From NCBI GenBank assembly GCA_000620945.1, contig KK211198.1, positions 730,120 to 794,119 of the forward strand: 64,000 bases of DNA. Reading direction: 5' to 3'. Source of the DNA: [Clostridium] viride DSM 6836 (GTDB lineage Bacteria; Bacillota; Clostridia; Oscillospirales; Oscillospiraceae). Positions 42,691 to 51,191 of this stretch are shown here, piece by piece. Numbering within the stretch: position 1 is the stretch's first letter; every line of letters begins with the position of its first letter. The position numbers and the translations under genes were made by a program. The notes beneath the pieces were generated by a model. That model had not been told where the DNA came from. It ran no database searches and worked only from the letters and a program-made list of their open reading frames with translations.

Positions 42691-42987
42691 TTAGAACTGG
42701 TGCTCGGTGCGGTTGATGATATCATCCTGCACGCGTTCTGCCAGATCCGTCCAATAGACGCTGTACCCCGCCACACGCACCATCAGGGTAGGATATTGCT
42801 CGGGATGCTGTTTGGCATCGATGAGGGTTTTTTTATCGATGGTGTTGAACTGCACGTGATAGACTCCGTAGTCGTTGAGCATGGTGCGCACAAGATTGGA
42901 AAAGTTCAGGAGTCCTGCTTCCTTATAGGTCGGAAGCTTATAGGTACTCTTAGGGCAATGTAGTCCCGTATCACGAATGGTCATCAT
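42691..42987 (-). CDS. Separate glycyl-radical domain protein (split GRE small subunit)
   Basis: This 98-residue protein carries only the C-terminal glycyl-radical domain: NFSNLVRTMLNDYGVYHVQFNTIDKKTLIDAKQHPEQYPTLMVRVAGYSVYWTDLAERVQDDIINRTEHQF. Gly74 of VRVAGYS is the radical site; HVQFN and DDIINRTEH are conserved. About 28 residues precede the domain, including one Cys (LHCPKS). In ordinary enzymes this domain is fused to the barrel; here the barrel gene ends 36 bp upstream. AAAGGAG lies nine bases before ATGATG. The 36-bp gap is a multiple of three, so the two genes share a frame interrupted only by TAA. Own ribosome site and extension favour a genuine two-gene enzyme. Confidence 0.93.
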   Translation of the reverse strand: MMTIRDTGLHCPKSTYKLPTYKEAGLLNFSNLVRTMLNDYGVYHVQFNTIDKKTLIDAKQHPEQYPTLMVRVAGYSVYWTDLAERVQDDIINRTEHQF

Positions 42988-43023
42988 AGTTAACGGCTCC
43001 TTTCTTATCTTGTTCTCGGGTTC

Positions 43024-45288
43024 TTAGGAAGGTTCCATCATTTCCGATTGGCTGATCCACATGTTAAGTAGTGTTCCGTTGGTATACAAGCTATAATCCA
43101 ACTTCCCATAACTCCGGGCCGCCGCCGTTGGGCCGTTCCGGTCCGCCTGCTGGGTGGCCGACATGGTGTCGGAAATCGGCATTTTGGCCAATCGACCATT
43201 GGGCGTAGCTCCGGTCATTGCCCCGTAACCAACATTGGACTGCACCATCTGCACCGCTGCATCACAGTACTGCCCCGCGCGATAGAGCTTCAATCTGGCG
43301 GATACCGTGGCAAAGTGTTTCCACAGATCGGCGGCAATTTCGTCCACAAAATCAAGGTCATTGCCAAAGGTGGGAGCTGCTTTCAGTTTGGCACGAAGCT
43401 CCTCATAGCCCACAAAGTTCGCCAGGCATGCATCGCGCACCTGTGCAAGTGTCGCTTCCTTATCTTCATACACTACCTTTTTGATGGCAGCAACCGAATC
43501 TACCATGGTTGCAAAGCCGCACATGTTCATGGTCGGGCCCACATTGACCAAGGCTCCCCCTGTGGTTGCATCCTTACACTTCTCCATGGCCCCTTCCAGA
43601 AGCATGGTGAAGGTGGGGAGGTTGAACTGCTCGGCCAAGATTTTTTCTACAATCAGCATGTTGGCGTGGGCTTCCTTGATGGCATACTCCACCTGTCCTT
43701 TGACCGCGGCATAGAATGCCTCAAAGGTGGTAAGATCCTGGGGATCACCACTTTCGTAGGTGACCAACTTCCCACAAAAGCTGCCGTCCACACCTTCCGC
43801 CTTGACTCCATTGGTAAGGGCGCAGAGTGTGGCGCCCGCTACGTTGATGATTCCGGAATCGGTGTGCCCATACTGTAAGCCTTCCGCGCCCGGCTCCACA
43901 CATCCGATGGGCGACCCATAGGTTAAGATTTGCTTTCTCGTGTAGTGGCTGTGTCCATTCAGACCAGCGGCTCGCCGTTCCAACATATCGTACAGGCCCT
44001 CGCAATTGAAGAAGGAGGGGTGTCCCATTCCTTCCGCGGCCAATTCGCAGGCTTCTAGTAACAAGGAATCTGGCGTTTTTTGATGCAACATCAAACAAAC
44101 CGCAGGGGATGTAGTTCTGGCGTATCTCATGGCCCGTAGGCATAAATAGGACAGCTCGTTGCTGGCATCCTTGCCATTTTCATCTAAGCCTCCCACATCC
44201 AAGTGAGGATAGCGATAGTAGCCACCAAAAATGTAGGCCATGTTGGTAGACTGGAACCACACGTTTGAGGTCACACGGATGTACAGTTCCTCAATGAGTT
44301 CCAGCGCCCCCTCGGGCGTCAACTTCCCGGCTTCCACATCGGCTTTGTAATAGGGATACATATATTGATCAAAACGACCCCAGGTGATGGACGGGCCCGC
44401 TCCCTCCACAAAAAGGAAAAAGCAGACACACCAAGCCGTTTCACAGGCATCGTAAAAGGAGGTAGCCGGTCCCCAGGGAACGCGCTGCATCATGGATGCC
44501 ATTTTCAGAAGCTCTTCCTTGCGCACAGGATCAGACTCCGTTTCGGCTTTTCGGGCGCAAGAGGCAGACAACCGCTCGGCCCAATCCCGTATGGCTTCGC
44601 AGACCTCAATGAGGCCCAGATAAAACTCCCGACGGTCGATGGACTGAGGGTCATTCGGGTCTAATGCCGCCAAAAAGGCTTTGGCCTCCTCGTAGTATTT
44701 CACAAAGCCATGCGCAATGACATCCGTCCACCGGGGGATAAAGTGAGACCCATTGGAGCAAATGTAATTGCTCACATCGGATACCCCGCCATTTTGTGCA
44801 CGGTCAAACTCTTCCGGGGTCACGTAGGTTTTCCACTGCGCGGTGGGTGTTTTGTCCTTCCAATAGGGGATGAGATCCTCCTGCAATTCCTTCCGATCCT
44901 CGTCGGAAATTTCAAAAGGGTCATAGATTCGATCTCGTAAGTTCGGCAAATCATCCGCCAGCCAATGGGCATGCAGTTCGATGGCAAAGTTGGCTCCACG
45001 AATGCGCTGGGTGGGCCAGCCAACCAGTTGCTCGTAATCATACACCCGATCACTGAGGCTGCGGTAAACTTCGGCGGCCGCTCGATATCGACGACGCAAG
45101 GGCGGTTGTCCCTCCGTTTCCCGGTAGACCTTGGTATAGGCTCTTGCCCGGGTGATATCCACATTCGGACGGTTTGCATGCAACATGCCATTCAACTCTT
45201 GGGTGCGTTTGGTGCTGCCGGATTTGGCGACATTGCCGGATCGAATCGCCTGCCCCAACTGTCCACCTTTTAATTCTGTCGCTACCAT
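43024..45288 (-). CDS. Glycyl radical enzyme catalytic subunit lacking glycyl domain
   Basis: Starting at the ATG after GGGAGATGG (45288), the 754-residue protein covers the PFL-like ten-stranded barrel. The thiyl Cys lies in TYGSPIGCVEPGAEG near residue 460; the C-x-E arrangement is typical of eliminating enzymes and arylacetate decarboxylases, not pyruvate formate-lyase, which has two adjacent Cys. The protein ends LYTNGTLLNMWISQSEMMEPS, just where the glycyl domain should continue. So it cannot act alone and must pair with the protein at 42691. The substrate is not deducible. The ORF could extend upstream to 45372, but those residues lack homology. LysR is divergent upstream. Confidence 0.93.
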   Translation of the reverse strand: MVATELKGGQLGQAIRSGNVAKSGSTKRTQELNGMLHANRPNVDITRARAYTKVYRETEGQPPLRRRYRAAAEVYRSLSDRVYDYEQLVGWPTQRIRGANFAIELHAHWLADDLPNLRDRIYDPFEISDEDRKELQEDLIPYWKDKTPTAQWKTYVTPEEFDRAQNGGVSDVSNYICSNGSHFIPRWTDVIAHGFVKYYEEAKAFLAALDPNDPQSIDRREFYLGLIEVCEAIRDWAERLSASCARKAETESDPVRKEELLKMASMMQRVPWGPATSFYDACETAWCVCFFLFVEGAGPSITWGRFDQYMYPYYKADVEAGKLTPEGALELIEELYIRVTSNVWFQSTNMAYIFGGYYRYPHLDVGGLDENGKDASNELSYLCLRAMRYARTTSPAVCLMLHQKTPDSLLLEACELAAEGMGHPSFFNCEGLYDMLERRAAGLNGHSHYTRKQILTYGSPIGCVEPGAEGLQYGHTDSGIINVAGATLCALTNGVKAEGVDGSFCGKLVTYESGDPQDLTTFEAFYAAVKGQVEYAIKEAHANMLIVEKILAEQFNLPTFTMLLEGAMEKCKDATTGGALVNVGPTMNMCGFATMVDSVAAIKKVVYEDKEATLAQVRDACLANFVGYEELRAKLKAAPTFGNDLDFVDEIAADLWKHFATVSARLKLYRAGQYCDAAVQMVQSNVGYGAMTGATPNGRLAKMPISDTMSATQQADRNGPTAAARSYGKLDYSLYTNGTLLNMWISQSEMMEPS

Positions 45289-45532
45289 AGTACCATCTCC
45301 CTTCCCTTGCACGTTCCTGGATCTATGATTTTGCCTCGTTGTTTCTCCCTGTTGTAAGGAAACCATGCTCACATCCTTTGTATTTTAGTAGAACCATGTC
45401 GAATTTGAACCAAACATAATGGGATATACTTCCAGTCTATCGCTTCCCACTAAAAAATCAAGGAAGAGAATCGAAACATTGTATTCAAGAATGGAATGAA
45501 TGGAGTTATGAACTGTTTAAGGGGGATTTCAC

Positions 45533-46420
45533 ATGAACTTGGAATATTTGCGCTATTTCATGGTATTGGGACGACTGCAGCATTACAGCAAGGCCGCAGA
45601 GCAGTTGCATATCTCTCAACCCGGATTGAGCCACGCCATCACAGCCTTGGAAAAAACCATGGGGGTTCCCCTCTTTCAAAAGACAGGGCGCGGCATTGTC
45701 CTGAGTGAATATGGGGAGATGCTCTTGCCGGAAGCGGAGAAGATTGTATCCCGTTTAGATGATTGCATTCATAGCTTTCATCATATGAAAGAAGGAGGAG
45801 GCATCATTCGCATTTCCAGCGTCACTCCGGTGGCGAGCACCTTAGTCGCCAAGCTGACGCAGGAGTTCTTGCGCAGCAATCCTAACTGTGACTTTACTTT
45901 CTCGGTAGGCATGTCCAGTGAAATCTACTCCGCCTTGAAAGAGCATCGCATTGACATTGGATTCTGCTCCAAAGTCATGAAAGATCCGGAAATCCTCTAT
46001 ACTTCCGTACACAAACAGCATATGGTGGTCATCGTTCCGGAAGGACATCCTCTGGAGCAACGGGAGGCGGTTCGTCTTGTCGATACCTTAGCGTACCCTC
46101 ATGTGACGTTTTCCTGGCGCAGTGGTTTACGAAGCACCATTGATCATCTATTCTCCCCAGTTCGAGCCCAATGGAACATCGTTTATGAGGTAGAAGATGC
46201 GGATTTTATTCTGGGTCTTGTGGCCAATGGATTTGGCATTACCGTCATGCCGGAAATTCCGGTGACGCACCTTCACGCAGGCGTAAAGATTCTTCGTCTA
46301 TCGGAGCCTAATTGGGAAAGTCATTTTTACATCCTGCGGAGAAAGGAAAAATATCTACTAAATAGCATCGAAGAGTATCACCGTTTCTTCCTCCAGCGAT
46401 CCAAAGAACTTTCTAAGTAG
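45533..46420 (+). CDS. LysR-family regulator, divergent from GRE operon
   Basis: The 295-residue protein begins MNLEYLRYFMVLGRLQHYSKAAEQLHISQPGLSHAITALEKTMGVPLFQKTGRGIVLSEYG, a LysR winged helix-turn-helix. The periplasmic-binding-like effector domain (about 88-290) includes IDIGFCSKVMKDPEILYTSVHKQHMVVIVPEGHPL. Divergent position, with a 244-bp shared control region, makes it the likely regulator of the split glycyl radical enzyme operon, responding to its substrate. Confidence 0.93.
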   Translation: MNLEYLRYFMVLGRLQHYSKAAEQLHISQPGLSHAITALEKTMGVPLFQKTGRGIVLSEYGEMLLPEAEKIVSRLDDCIHSFHHMKEGGGIIRISSVTPVASTLVAKLTQEFLRSNPNCDFTFSVGMSSEIYSALKEHRIDIGFCSKVMKDPEILYTSVHKQHMVVIVPEGHPLEQREAVRLVDTLAYPHVTFSWRSGLRSTIDHLFSPVRAQWNIVYEVEDADFILGLVANGFGITVMPEIPVTHLHAGVKILRLSEPNWESHFYILRRKEKYLLNSIEEYHRFFLQRSKELSK

Positions 46421-46466
46421 AAACACTCCCCCCTCCTGTCCTGTTCAGAAATTGGGGAGTGTTTCC
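46421..46466 (+). terminator. Terminator after LysR gene
   Basis: AAACACTCCCC/GGGGAGTGTTT stem with 22-nt loop then TCC; weak T run but symmetric, may serve both convergent genes. Confidence 0.6.
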
Positions 46467-46517
46467 TCGGTTACGTACTCTGACGGCCGTTTTTGGGATC
46501 GAATGCAAACTGTCCCT

Positions 46518-46901
46518 TTAAAATTTCTTCGCCAATTCAAAGCCAGTCAGCCAATGCAGTTCATTGTTTAGAATCACGCCATAATAGTCGGCATCCTCAA
46601 TCACCTTGACCACTTGAACTAGATCACCCAGTTTTGCAAATTCATGGTTGTGCTTGTTTGACGTAACTTCCACAATATCCCCCACCGCAATGGTGGGACG
46701 GTTCGGGTTGATGGACCCTAGCTCACTGCTGTCCATCCAGTGATACTTTCCATCCGGCAGCTCCACAGCGTAGATGTTCCCTAGCCACCGACTGCTGATG
46801 GTCCCTGGCGTACCGCTTGGCAAATCCTCGTGCTTTACCAGTGTCATCACCTTTTCTCCTGGCCAAAACTGCTCGCTCCTCACAACAATCACCTCACTCA
46901 T
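46518..46901 (-). CDS. Two-module small protein, paralogue A
   Basis: The 127-residue protein consists of two similar halves. The first has FWPGEKVMTLV, GTISSRWLGNIYAVELPDGKYHWMDSSELGSI; the second has AVGDIVEVTSNKHNHEFAKLGDLVQVVKVIEDADYYGVILNNELHWLTGFELAKKF. Shared positions (GDxV, aromatic-V, HW, EL) suggest a duplicated SH3/KOW-like barrel. Close relatives lie at 48648-49022 and 1-282. No signal peptide, no recognised family. It is monocistronic and read leftwards. The conserved HNH-like triplet KHNH is probably structural, not an HNH nuclease. Confidence 0.85.
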   Translation of the reverse strand: MSEVIVVRSEQFWPGEKVMTLVKHEDLPSGTPGTISSRWLGNIYAVELPDGKYHWMDSSELGSINPNRPTIAVGDIVEVTSNKHNHEFAKLGDLVQVVKVIEDADYYGVILNNELHWLTGFELAKKF

Positions 46902-47090
46902 TAGTATATCGTGTTACCAGCAAAGAGGTACGTGAGGTATGCCCATGAACAGGCCCAACCTCCATGGAAGTGCTAGGTTAATCCATTTGGTTTCCGTGAG
47001 AAGCCAAACTTTTTTGACCGAATGATGCAAAAATTCTTCTTGCCTTCGCACCAGTGCTGTGCTATTATTTACTTATATTGTAAATATAAT

Positions 47091-47195
47091 AAACTGAGCA
47101 GGCGATGAACTTAGTTAAGTTCGTGGGGCTGGGCCCTTTTGGGGCAACAGGGATTGATAACCTGTGGGACAGTAATATGTTCCACAGGTTTTTTG
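47091..47195 (+). promoter_or_regulatory. NiCo riboswitch with terminator
   Basis: Conserved blocks of the czcD/NiCo riboswitch are present in order: ACTGAGCAGGC, ATGAA, GGGGCAACAGGG, CCTGTGGGACAGT. They end in a terminator stem AACCTGTGG/CCACAGGTT followed by TTTTTTG. The class binds Co2+ or Ni2+ and switches on downstream exporters. A cation diffusion facilitator follows directly, confirming the call. Confidence 0.92.
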
Positions 47196-47245
47196 TCGTT
47201 TTGAGCAAAAACCTGATCCATGAATTGAAGTTTGGAGGAATTGAT

Positions 47246-48127
47246 TTGAATCGGAAACGTAAGGTCGCTGTCCTATCCATCGCATCAAACTCACTACTAC
47301 TCCTTCTCAAAGTCATTGCAGGAATGGTCAGTGGCTCGGTGAGCATTCTTTCGGAGGCCATTCATTCATCGATGGATCTCATCGCTTCTCTGGTGGCCTT
47401 TCTCTCCGTCTCCAGTTCGGGAAAACCTGCGGATAAAGAGCATCCCTATGGGCATGGAAAGATTGAAAACATCTCCGGCATTTTTGAAGGGCTCTTAATT
47501 TTTGTGGCGGCCGGGATGATTCTATTGGAAGCAATCAAAAAAATCATGCACCCCACTGCAATCGATAACACGCTCCTTGCCATCGCCGTCATGATGATTG
47601 CCGCCCTTGTCAATTTCTTCGTTTCAAAGTACTTATATAAAGTAGCCAAAGAAGAAGATTCCATGGCCTTGGAAGCGGATGCCCTCCATTTAAAAACCGA
47701 CATTTACACGTCCTTGGGGGTGGGATTGGGCATTCTGCTATTGAAGCTCACGGGGCTCATGATCTTAGACTCCATCGTTGCCATATTCGTTGCCCTTCTG
47801 ATCATCAAGGAAGCCTATGAGCTGTGCTACACCGCATTTGGTCAACTTATTGATGCAAGGCTGTCTGAGCAAGAAGAGTCCGAAATCATTCGCGTGATTG
47901 AACGAGTCAATCAAGAACACCAGATCCTAGATTATCATAAGTTAAAAACCAGAAAATCCGGAGCAATGAAGCACATTGATTTTCATATTACCTTACCGTC
48001 TGACCTTACCGTGAAGGAAGCCCATGACAGGATTGCCTGCTTAAAAAAGGAACTCGACACACAGGTAAGAAATACGCGGGTGAGCATTCACATTGACCCT
48101 AAGGACCGATCTGAAGTAGAGGGATAG
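47246..48127 (+). CDS. Cation diffusion facilitator exporter
   Basis: The true start is a TTG at 47246, with GGAGG seven bases upstream; the longer ORF from 47105 overlaps the riboswitch. The 293-residue protein has six membrane segments. The metal-site motifs are ILSEAIHSSMDLIASLVAF (HxxxD) in segment 2 and ADALHLKTDIYTS (HxxxD) in segment 5, with HPYGHGKIE nearby. A cytoplasmic C-terminal ferredoxin-like domain ends HIDFHITLPSDLTVKEAHDRI. It should expel Co2+/Ni2+, or other divalent metals, when the riboswitch senses them. Confidence 0.94.
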   Translation: MNRKRKVAVLSIASNSLLLLLKVIAGMVSGSVSILSEAIHSSMDLIASLVAFLSVSSSGKPADKEHPYGHGKIENISGIFEGLLIFVAAGMILLEAIKKIMHPTAIDNTLLAIAVMMIAALVNFFVSKYLYKVAKEEDSMALEADALHLKTDIYTSLGVGLGILLLKLTGLMILDSIVAIFVALLIIKEAYELCYTAFGQLIDARLSEQEESEIIRVIERVNQEHQILDYHKLKTRKSGAMKHIDFHITLPSDLTVKEAHDRIACLKKELDTQVRNTRVSIHIDPKDRSEVEG

Positions 48128-48151
48128 GTAAACTGAAAGAAAGAAAGAAAG

Positions 48152-48192
48152 AAACAAGCGCCAGAAGTTGTCTGCTTCTGGCGCTTGTTTAT
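48152..48192 (+). terminator. Terminator of CDF gene
   Basis: Perfect 16-bp stem AAACAAGCGCCAGAAG/CTTCTGGCGCTTGTTT followed by ATTGG; preceded by a GAAA microsatellite. Confidence 0.9.
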
Positions 48193-48390
48193 TGGGAGTG
48201 AGAGAGTTTTGGTCTTGCCTCTAATGCTAGGATAACAGATTGTCTGAAAACATCCGTGACCTTATCACATAACGAGATGTTTTCTAACTCTTGTGACCTA
48301 AGTCATATTCCAAAATGGCTGTTTGTAGATATTTCTAACGAAGCTGCACATACTTGGATTAGCGTTTTGAATCAACGGATGGAGGATACC

Positions 48391-48573
48391 ATGGGATTAC
48401 AGTCAAAGATCCTGTGTGCTGCTATGACCACACTTCTGCTCGCTTGCTTCGCGAGTTGCAGCATGCAAACAACAAATCAGAAGCAGAACGATCAGCTCTC
48501 TACCAATCAGAACCGACAGTTTGAAAATAACTATACCAGCAATAACCCCGTGGATAAATCAAATGTCCCATAA
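48391..48573 (+). CDS. Small lipoprotein
   Basis: The 60-residue protein starts at the ATG after GGAGGATACC. Its signal peptide MGLQSKILCAAMTTLLLACFASC offers two lipobox Cys (LLAC or FASC). The mature part is a short Gln/Asn/Ser-rich tail ending NPVDKSNVP, with no domain. A strong terminator follows. Function unknown. The longer reading from 48256 has no ribosome site. Confidence 0.65.
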   Translation: MGLQSKILCAAMTTLLLACFASCSMQTTNQKQNDQLSTNQNRQFENNYTSNNPVDKSNVP

Positions 48574-48591
48574 GAGCATCTACCGTATCTA

Positions 48592-48638
48592 CAAAAAGTC
48601 CCACAGCCGTTGCACTTCAACCGCTGTGGGACTTTTTA
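48592..48638 (+). terminator. Terminator between convergent genes
   Basis: AAAAGTCCCACAGC/GCTGTGGGACTTTT stem with T runs on both sides; bidirectional for the lipoprotein and paralogue B. Confidence 0.9.
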
Positions 48639-48647
48639 TTCCCGGAC

Positions 48648-49022
48648 TTAAGGTGCAAACCGATAGGATGCCAACTCAAAGTTGGAAAGATAGTGCAGCT
48701 CATTGTCGACAAGCACCTTGTAATAATCCACATCTTCAAATACCTTAGCCACGCGAAACATATCGCCGATGGTTGCAAACGAATGATTATGTTTGCTCGA
48801 TGTAATCTGTATGATATCTCCCCTTTCGATTTCATGGCGATCCGGATCGATGGAGCTAACTTCCGTGCTGTCCAACCAATGAAAGTCACCGTCACTGGTT
48901 CTGATTGCATATAACGTATCGCGCCACTTGCTCATTACAAGACCTGTTTTACCAGGTTCGATCCCCTCGTCATTACCCAAGATAATCACTTTATCTCCTG
49001 GATAGAATTGTGCCCCCCTCAT
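48648..49022 (-). CDS. Two-module small protein, paralogue B
   Basis: The 124-residue protein matches paralogue A throughout: FYPGDKVIILG, GLVMSKWRDTLYAIRTSDGDFHWLDSTEVSSIDPDRHEI, then ERGDIIQITSSKHNHSFATIGDMFRVAKVFEDVDYYKVLVDNELHYLSNFELASYRFAP. The strongest conservation is in SSKHNH.FA..GD and ED.DYY.V..NELH.L..FELA. As in the other copies it is solitary, soluble and leftward. AGGTGA precedes the ATG. No function assigned. Confidence 0.85.
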   Translation of the reverse strand: MRGAQFYPGDKVIILGNDEGIEPGKTGLVMSKWRDTLYAIRTSDGDFHWLDSTEVSSIDPDRHEIERGDIIQITSSKHNHSFATIGDMFRVAKVFEDVDYYKVLVDNELHYLSNFELASYRFAP

Positions 49023-49199
49023 AGCATCACCTCACTATAGTATAGGTGTTTTTCTTTGCTTGGTGTCTTGGGAATCGTTACCTTTACTTAGTATAAATCA
49101 TCCTTTTAATTACATATTGATATTTACATATATATACTTATGTGATAAATTATTATTAGCCGGAAGCACCAAATCTGAAACAGAAACGAGGAAAAGAGA

Positions 49200-49574
49200 A
49201 TGAAGAAAAAGAAGAGTGCATTACTACTAATCTCGGCAATCCTAGGCCTACTCTATTCCATCTACATCATTTCTTATTTTACTGGGACTAACGCATCCAC
49301 CAACGACACTGCCGAAGCAATCGGCGTAGGTCTTGCGACTATGTTGGTCATGCCGCACATGATCTGTACGGTTTTAGCAACCTTGTTCAATCTACTTGGT
49401 TGGGCAATGAGTCACAGGGGCTTTGCTTTGACCGGAGGCATCCTATATGCGGTTTCCGCCGCCACATTCCCGCTGTATGCCTTGTTTGTTGTCCCACAAA
49501 TTGTCCTTTCCTTTGTCGGCTTTGCCAAGCTTAAAAACCTCAATGCACCGAAAGAAGAAACGCTTCCCGTGTAA
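49200..49574 (+). CDS. Small integral membrane protein
   Basis: The 124-residue protein has four hydrophobic segments: ALLLISAILGLLYSIYIISYF, IGVGLATMLVMPHMICTVLATLFNLLGWAM, ALTGGILYAVSAATFPLYALFVVPQIVLSFVGFA. A polar tail ends KKEETLPV-like. GAGGAAAAGAGA precedes the ATG. It resembles generic DUF4064-type clostridial membrane proteins. Function unknown. Confidence 0.7.
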   Translation: MKKKKSALLLISAILGLLYSIYIISYFTGTNASTNDTAEAIGVGLATMLVMPHMICTVLATLFNLLGWAMSHRGFALTGGILYAVSAATFPLYALFVVPQIVLSFVGFAKLKNLNAPKEETLPV

Positions 49575-49735
49575 ACTACATAATAATAGTGCTAGTCTGG
49601 CTAGGTGGGTGATACGTTTGACGGCCTATCACCCACTTCTTTCCAAATTGCATCAAACTGCGAACATTTGAAATAAAACAATAACTTGCGTCCTATACCC
49701 TTCGAAGCTAAAATGGGACTTTGAAAATGACAAAC

Positions 49736-49780
49736 AAAAGTCCCGCAGCGTGTTAAATCTCAACAGCTGCGGGACTTTTC
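49736..49780. terminator. Bidirectional terminator beside tRNA-Arg
   Basis: AAAAGTCCCGCAGC/GCTGCGGGACTTTT stem with T-rich flanks on both strands. The 160 bp before it (49575-49735) hold nothing recognised. Confidence 0.88.
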
Positions 49781-49784
49781 ATTT

Positions 49785-49860
49785 TGGCACGCCCGAAAGG
49801 ACTCGAACCTTCAACCCTCAGAACCGGAATCTGATGCGCTATCCATTGCGCTACGGGCGC
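49785..49860 (-). tRNA. tRNA-Arg (CCG)
   Basis: A 76-nt cloverleaf with encoded CCA has acceptor GCGCCCG, D arm AGCGCAATGGATAGCGC, anticodon stem TCAGA/TCTGA with loop TTCCGGT (anticodon CCG), and T arm GGTTCGAGTCC. It reads CGG. Confidence 0.95.
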
Positions 49861-50061
49861 GTATACTATTTATTCTAGTGCTTACACAGTATAAACAAAA
49901 ACAGCATACTTGTCAAGAAATCCAGACGGAGAAAGCAAAAAAGACGCATAAGCGAATTGTCCCTGCCATAGGTTGAAGTATGTTGCTTGTTCCTCCTAGC
50001 ATGCGTTCCATCCGAGGCGAAACGAAGTGCCCGCTGCTGCGGGCGAAAGGAGGTCGCCGGA

Positions 50062-51003
50062 ATGTCCAACGAGGCAGAAGCCAATGGAATCTATCAAACT
50101 CTTCTGTTTCAGAAACCGATGAGACCTCGAAAGGAGCCTCTCCTTCTCTATTTTGGTCTACCTGTTTCCGAAAAAAAACTCCGTAAGGAAACGGAGCGCT
50201 GCGCTCGTGCCCTCTTTCGTTGGGGCATCAAACCTGGAAGTGCTGTGTTTCTCTGTCAAACCCAAACCCCCGAACTGCTTTATTCTCTTTTTGCCATATG
50301 GCAGTTAGGTGCGGTGGCACATCTTCTTCACCCGGATGCACCGCTTCAATCCCTGCGAGATTGCATATCCACCGCCAAGGGGGAATTGCTGCTCCTATCC
50401 GATGTGTACGCCCAGCGCTTTGCCGGTATCCTTAAGCAAGAGTCTTCCGTTCAGACGGTTCTGGTGCCTCTCACCCACTCCATTTCACTTCTTCAGCAAG
50501 CTCGGCTGCGCGGCACTCTCCCCACCCCTCCTGCTTCCCTCTCCTCCCCTCGCCTTCTTTTGTGGAAGGAATTCATCGAATCCGGCAAAAGCATCTGCGC
50601 CGTCGATGCTTCCCCACTTTCTTCGAACGCAGCTGCCGCGGTATACTACCCTTCGTTCCGCCCAGCCTCTGCTCGCACCATTGGACATCGCCAAATTTGT
50701 GATGCCACCAGGCAGCTCTGCCACGCTCTCCCCACATCACAAAAGGGAGCCTTTCTGCTCTCACAGCAACGTCCTTGGCAAGCCGAAGCATTGCCCGCAT
50801 TGCTACTTCCCTTTTGCTCCGACCTTTGCTTGCTCTTAGAACCGCGCAATTCAGATTCTGAGCTGCTATCCACTCTGCTAACCAATCAGTTGGACTATCT
50901 GCACTGTGATCGTTCCTATTGCCTGTGGTTGCAAGAGCAGGGGCTCGCCTCGGCAGCACTTTCGCACCTAGCCTTGCTTCACCCCGAACCGATGCCTGAT
51001 TAG
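50062..51003 (+). CDS. Truncated AMP-binding (acyl-CoA synthetase-like) protein
   Basis: The ATG at 50062 has AAAGGAGG upstream and gives 313 residues. It resembles only the N-terminal half of acyl/aryl-CoA synthetases: LRKETERCARALFRWGIKPGSAVFLCQTQTPELLYSLFAIWQLGAVAHLLHPDAP matches their GVKKGDVV...P....ALLA..k.GAV..pl.P. The adenylate-forming core motif (YSGGTTGxPKG) and all later motifs are absent; its place is taken by a degenerate AAVYYPSFRPASARTIGH. It ends at a normal stop before a terminator. It is either a remnant or a repurposed non-catalytic domain. Confidence 0.8.
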   Translation: MSNEAEANGIYQTLLFQKPMRPRKEPLLLYFGLPVSEKKLRKETERCARALFRWGIKPGSAVFLCQTQTPELLYSLFAIWQLGAVAHLLHPDAPLQSLRDCISTAKGELLLLSDVYAQRFAGILKQESSVQTVLVPLTHSISLLQQARLRGTLPTPPASLSSPRLLLWKEFIESGKSICAVDASPLSSNAAAAVYYPSFRPASARTIGHRQICDATRQLCHALPTSQKGAFLLSQQRPWQAEALPALLLPFCSDLCLLLEPRNSDSELLSTLLTNQLDYLHCDRSYCLWLQEQGLASAALSHLALLHPEPMPD

Positions 51004-51033
51004 CAAACCCTTACACTAACAGATACGAGCTTT

Positions 51034-51081
51034 CGTCTTTTCACATCTCTCATTCTGAAGGATGTGAAAAGACGTTTTTTT
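51034..51081 (+). terminator. Terminator of AMP-binding-like gene
   Basis: Perfect 14-bp stem CGTCTTTTCACATC/GATGTGAAAAGACG followed by seven T. Confidence 0.92.
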
Positions 51082-51191
51082 GATAAACTTCCGCAAAGGA
51101 CTTGAAGGGGCTTGCTCTTCCATGCTAGAGTAGAAGAAGTGACCTTATGTTCTAACTGCGAAGACTGAAAACAGAAAGGACGTGTTCCATT

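Noticed and set aside
46518-46901. KHNH motif read as an HNH nuclease
   Set aside because: Spacing and surroundings do not match HNH; the motif is conserved in paralogue B as part of a beta-rich module.
47105-47245. Longer start for the cation exporter
   Set aside because: These codons overlap the NiCo riboswitch and its terminator; TTG at 47246 has GGAGG.
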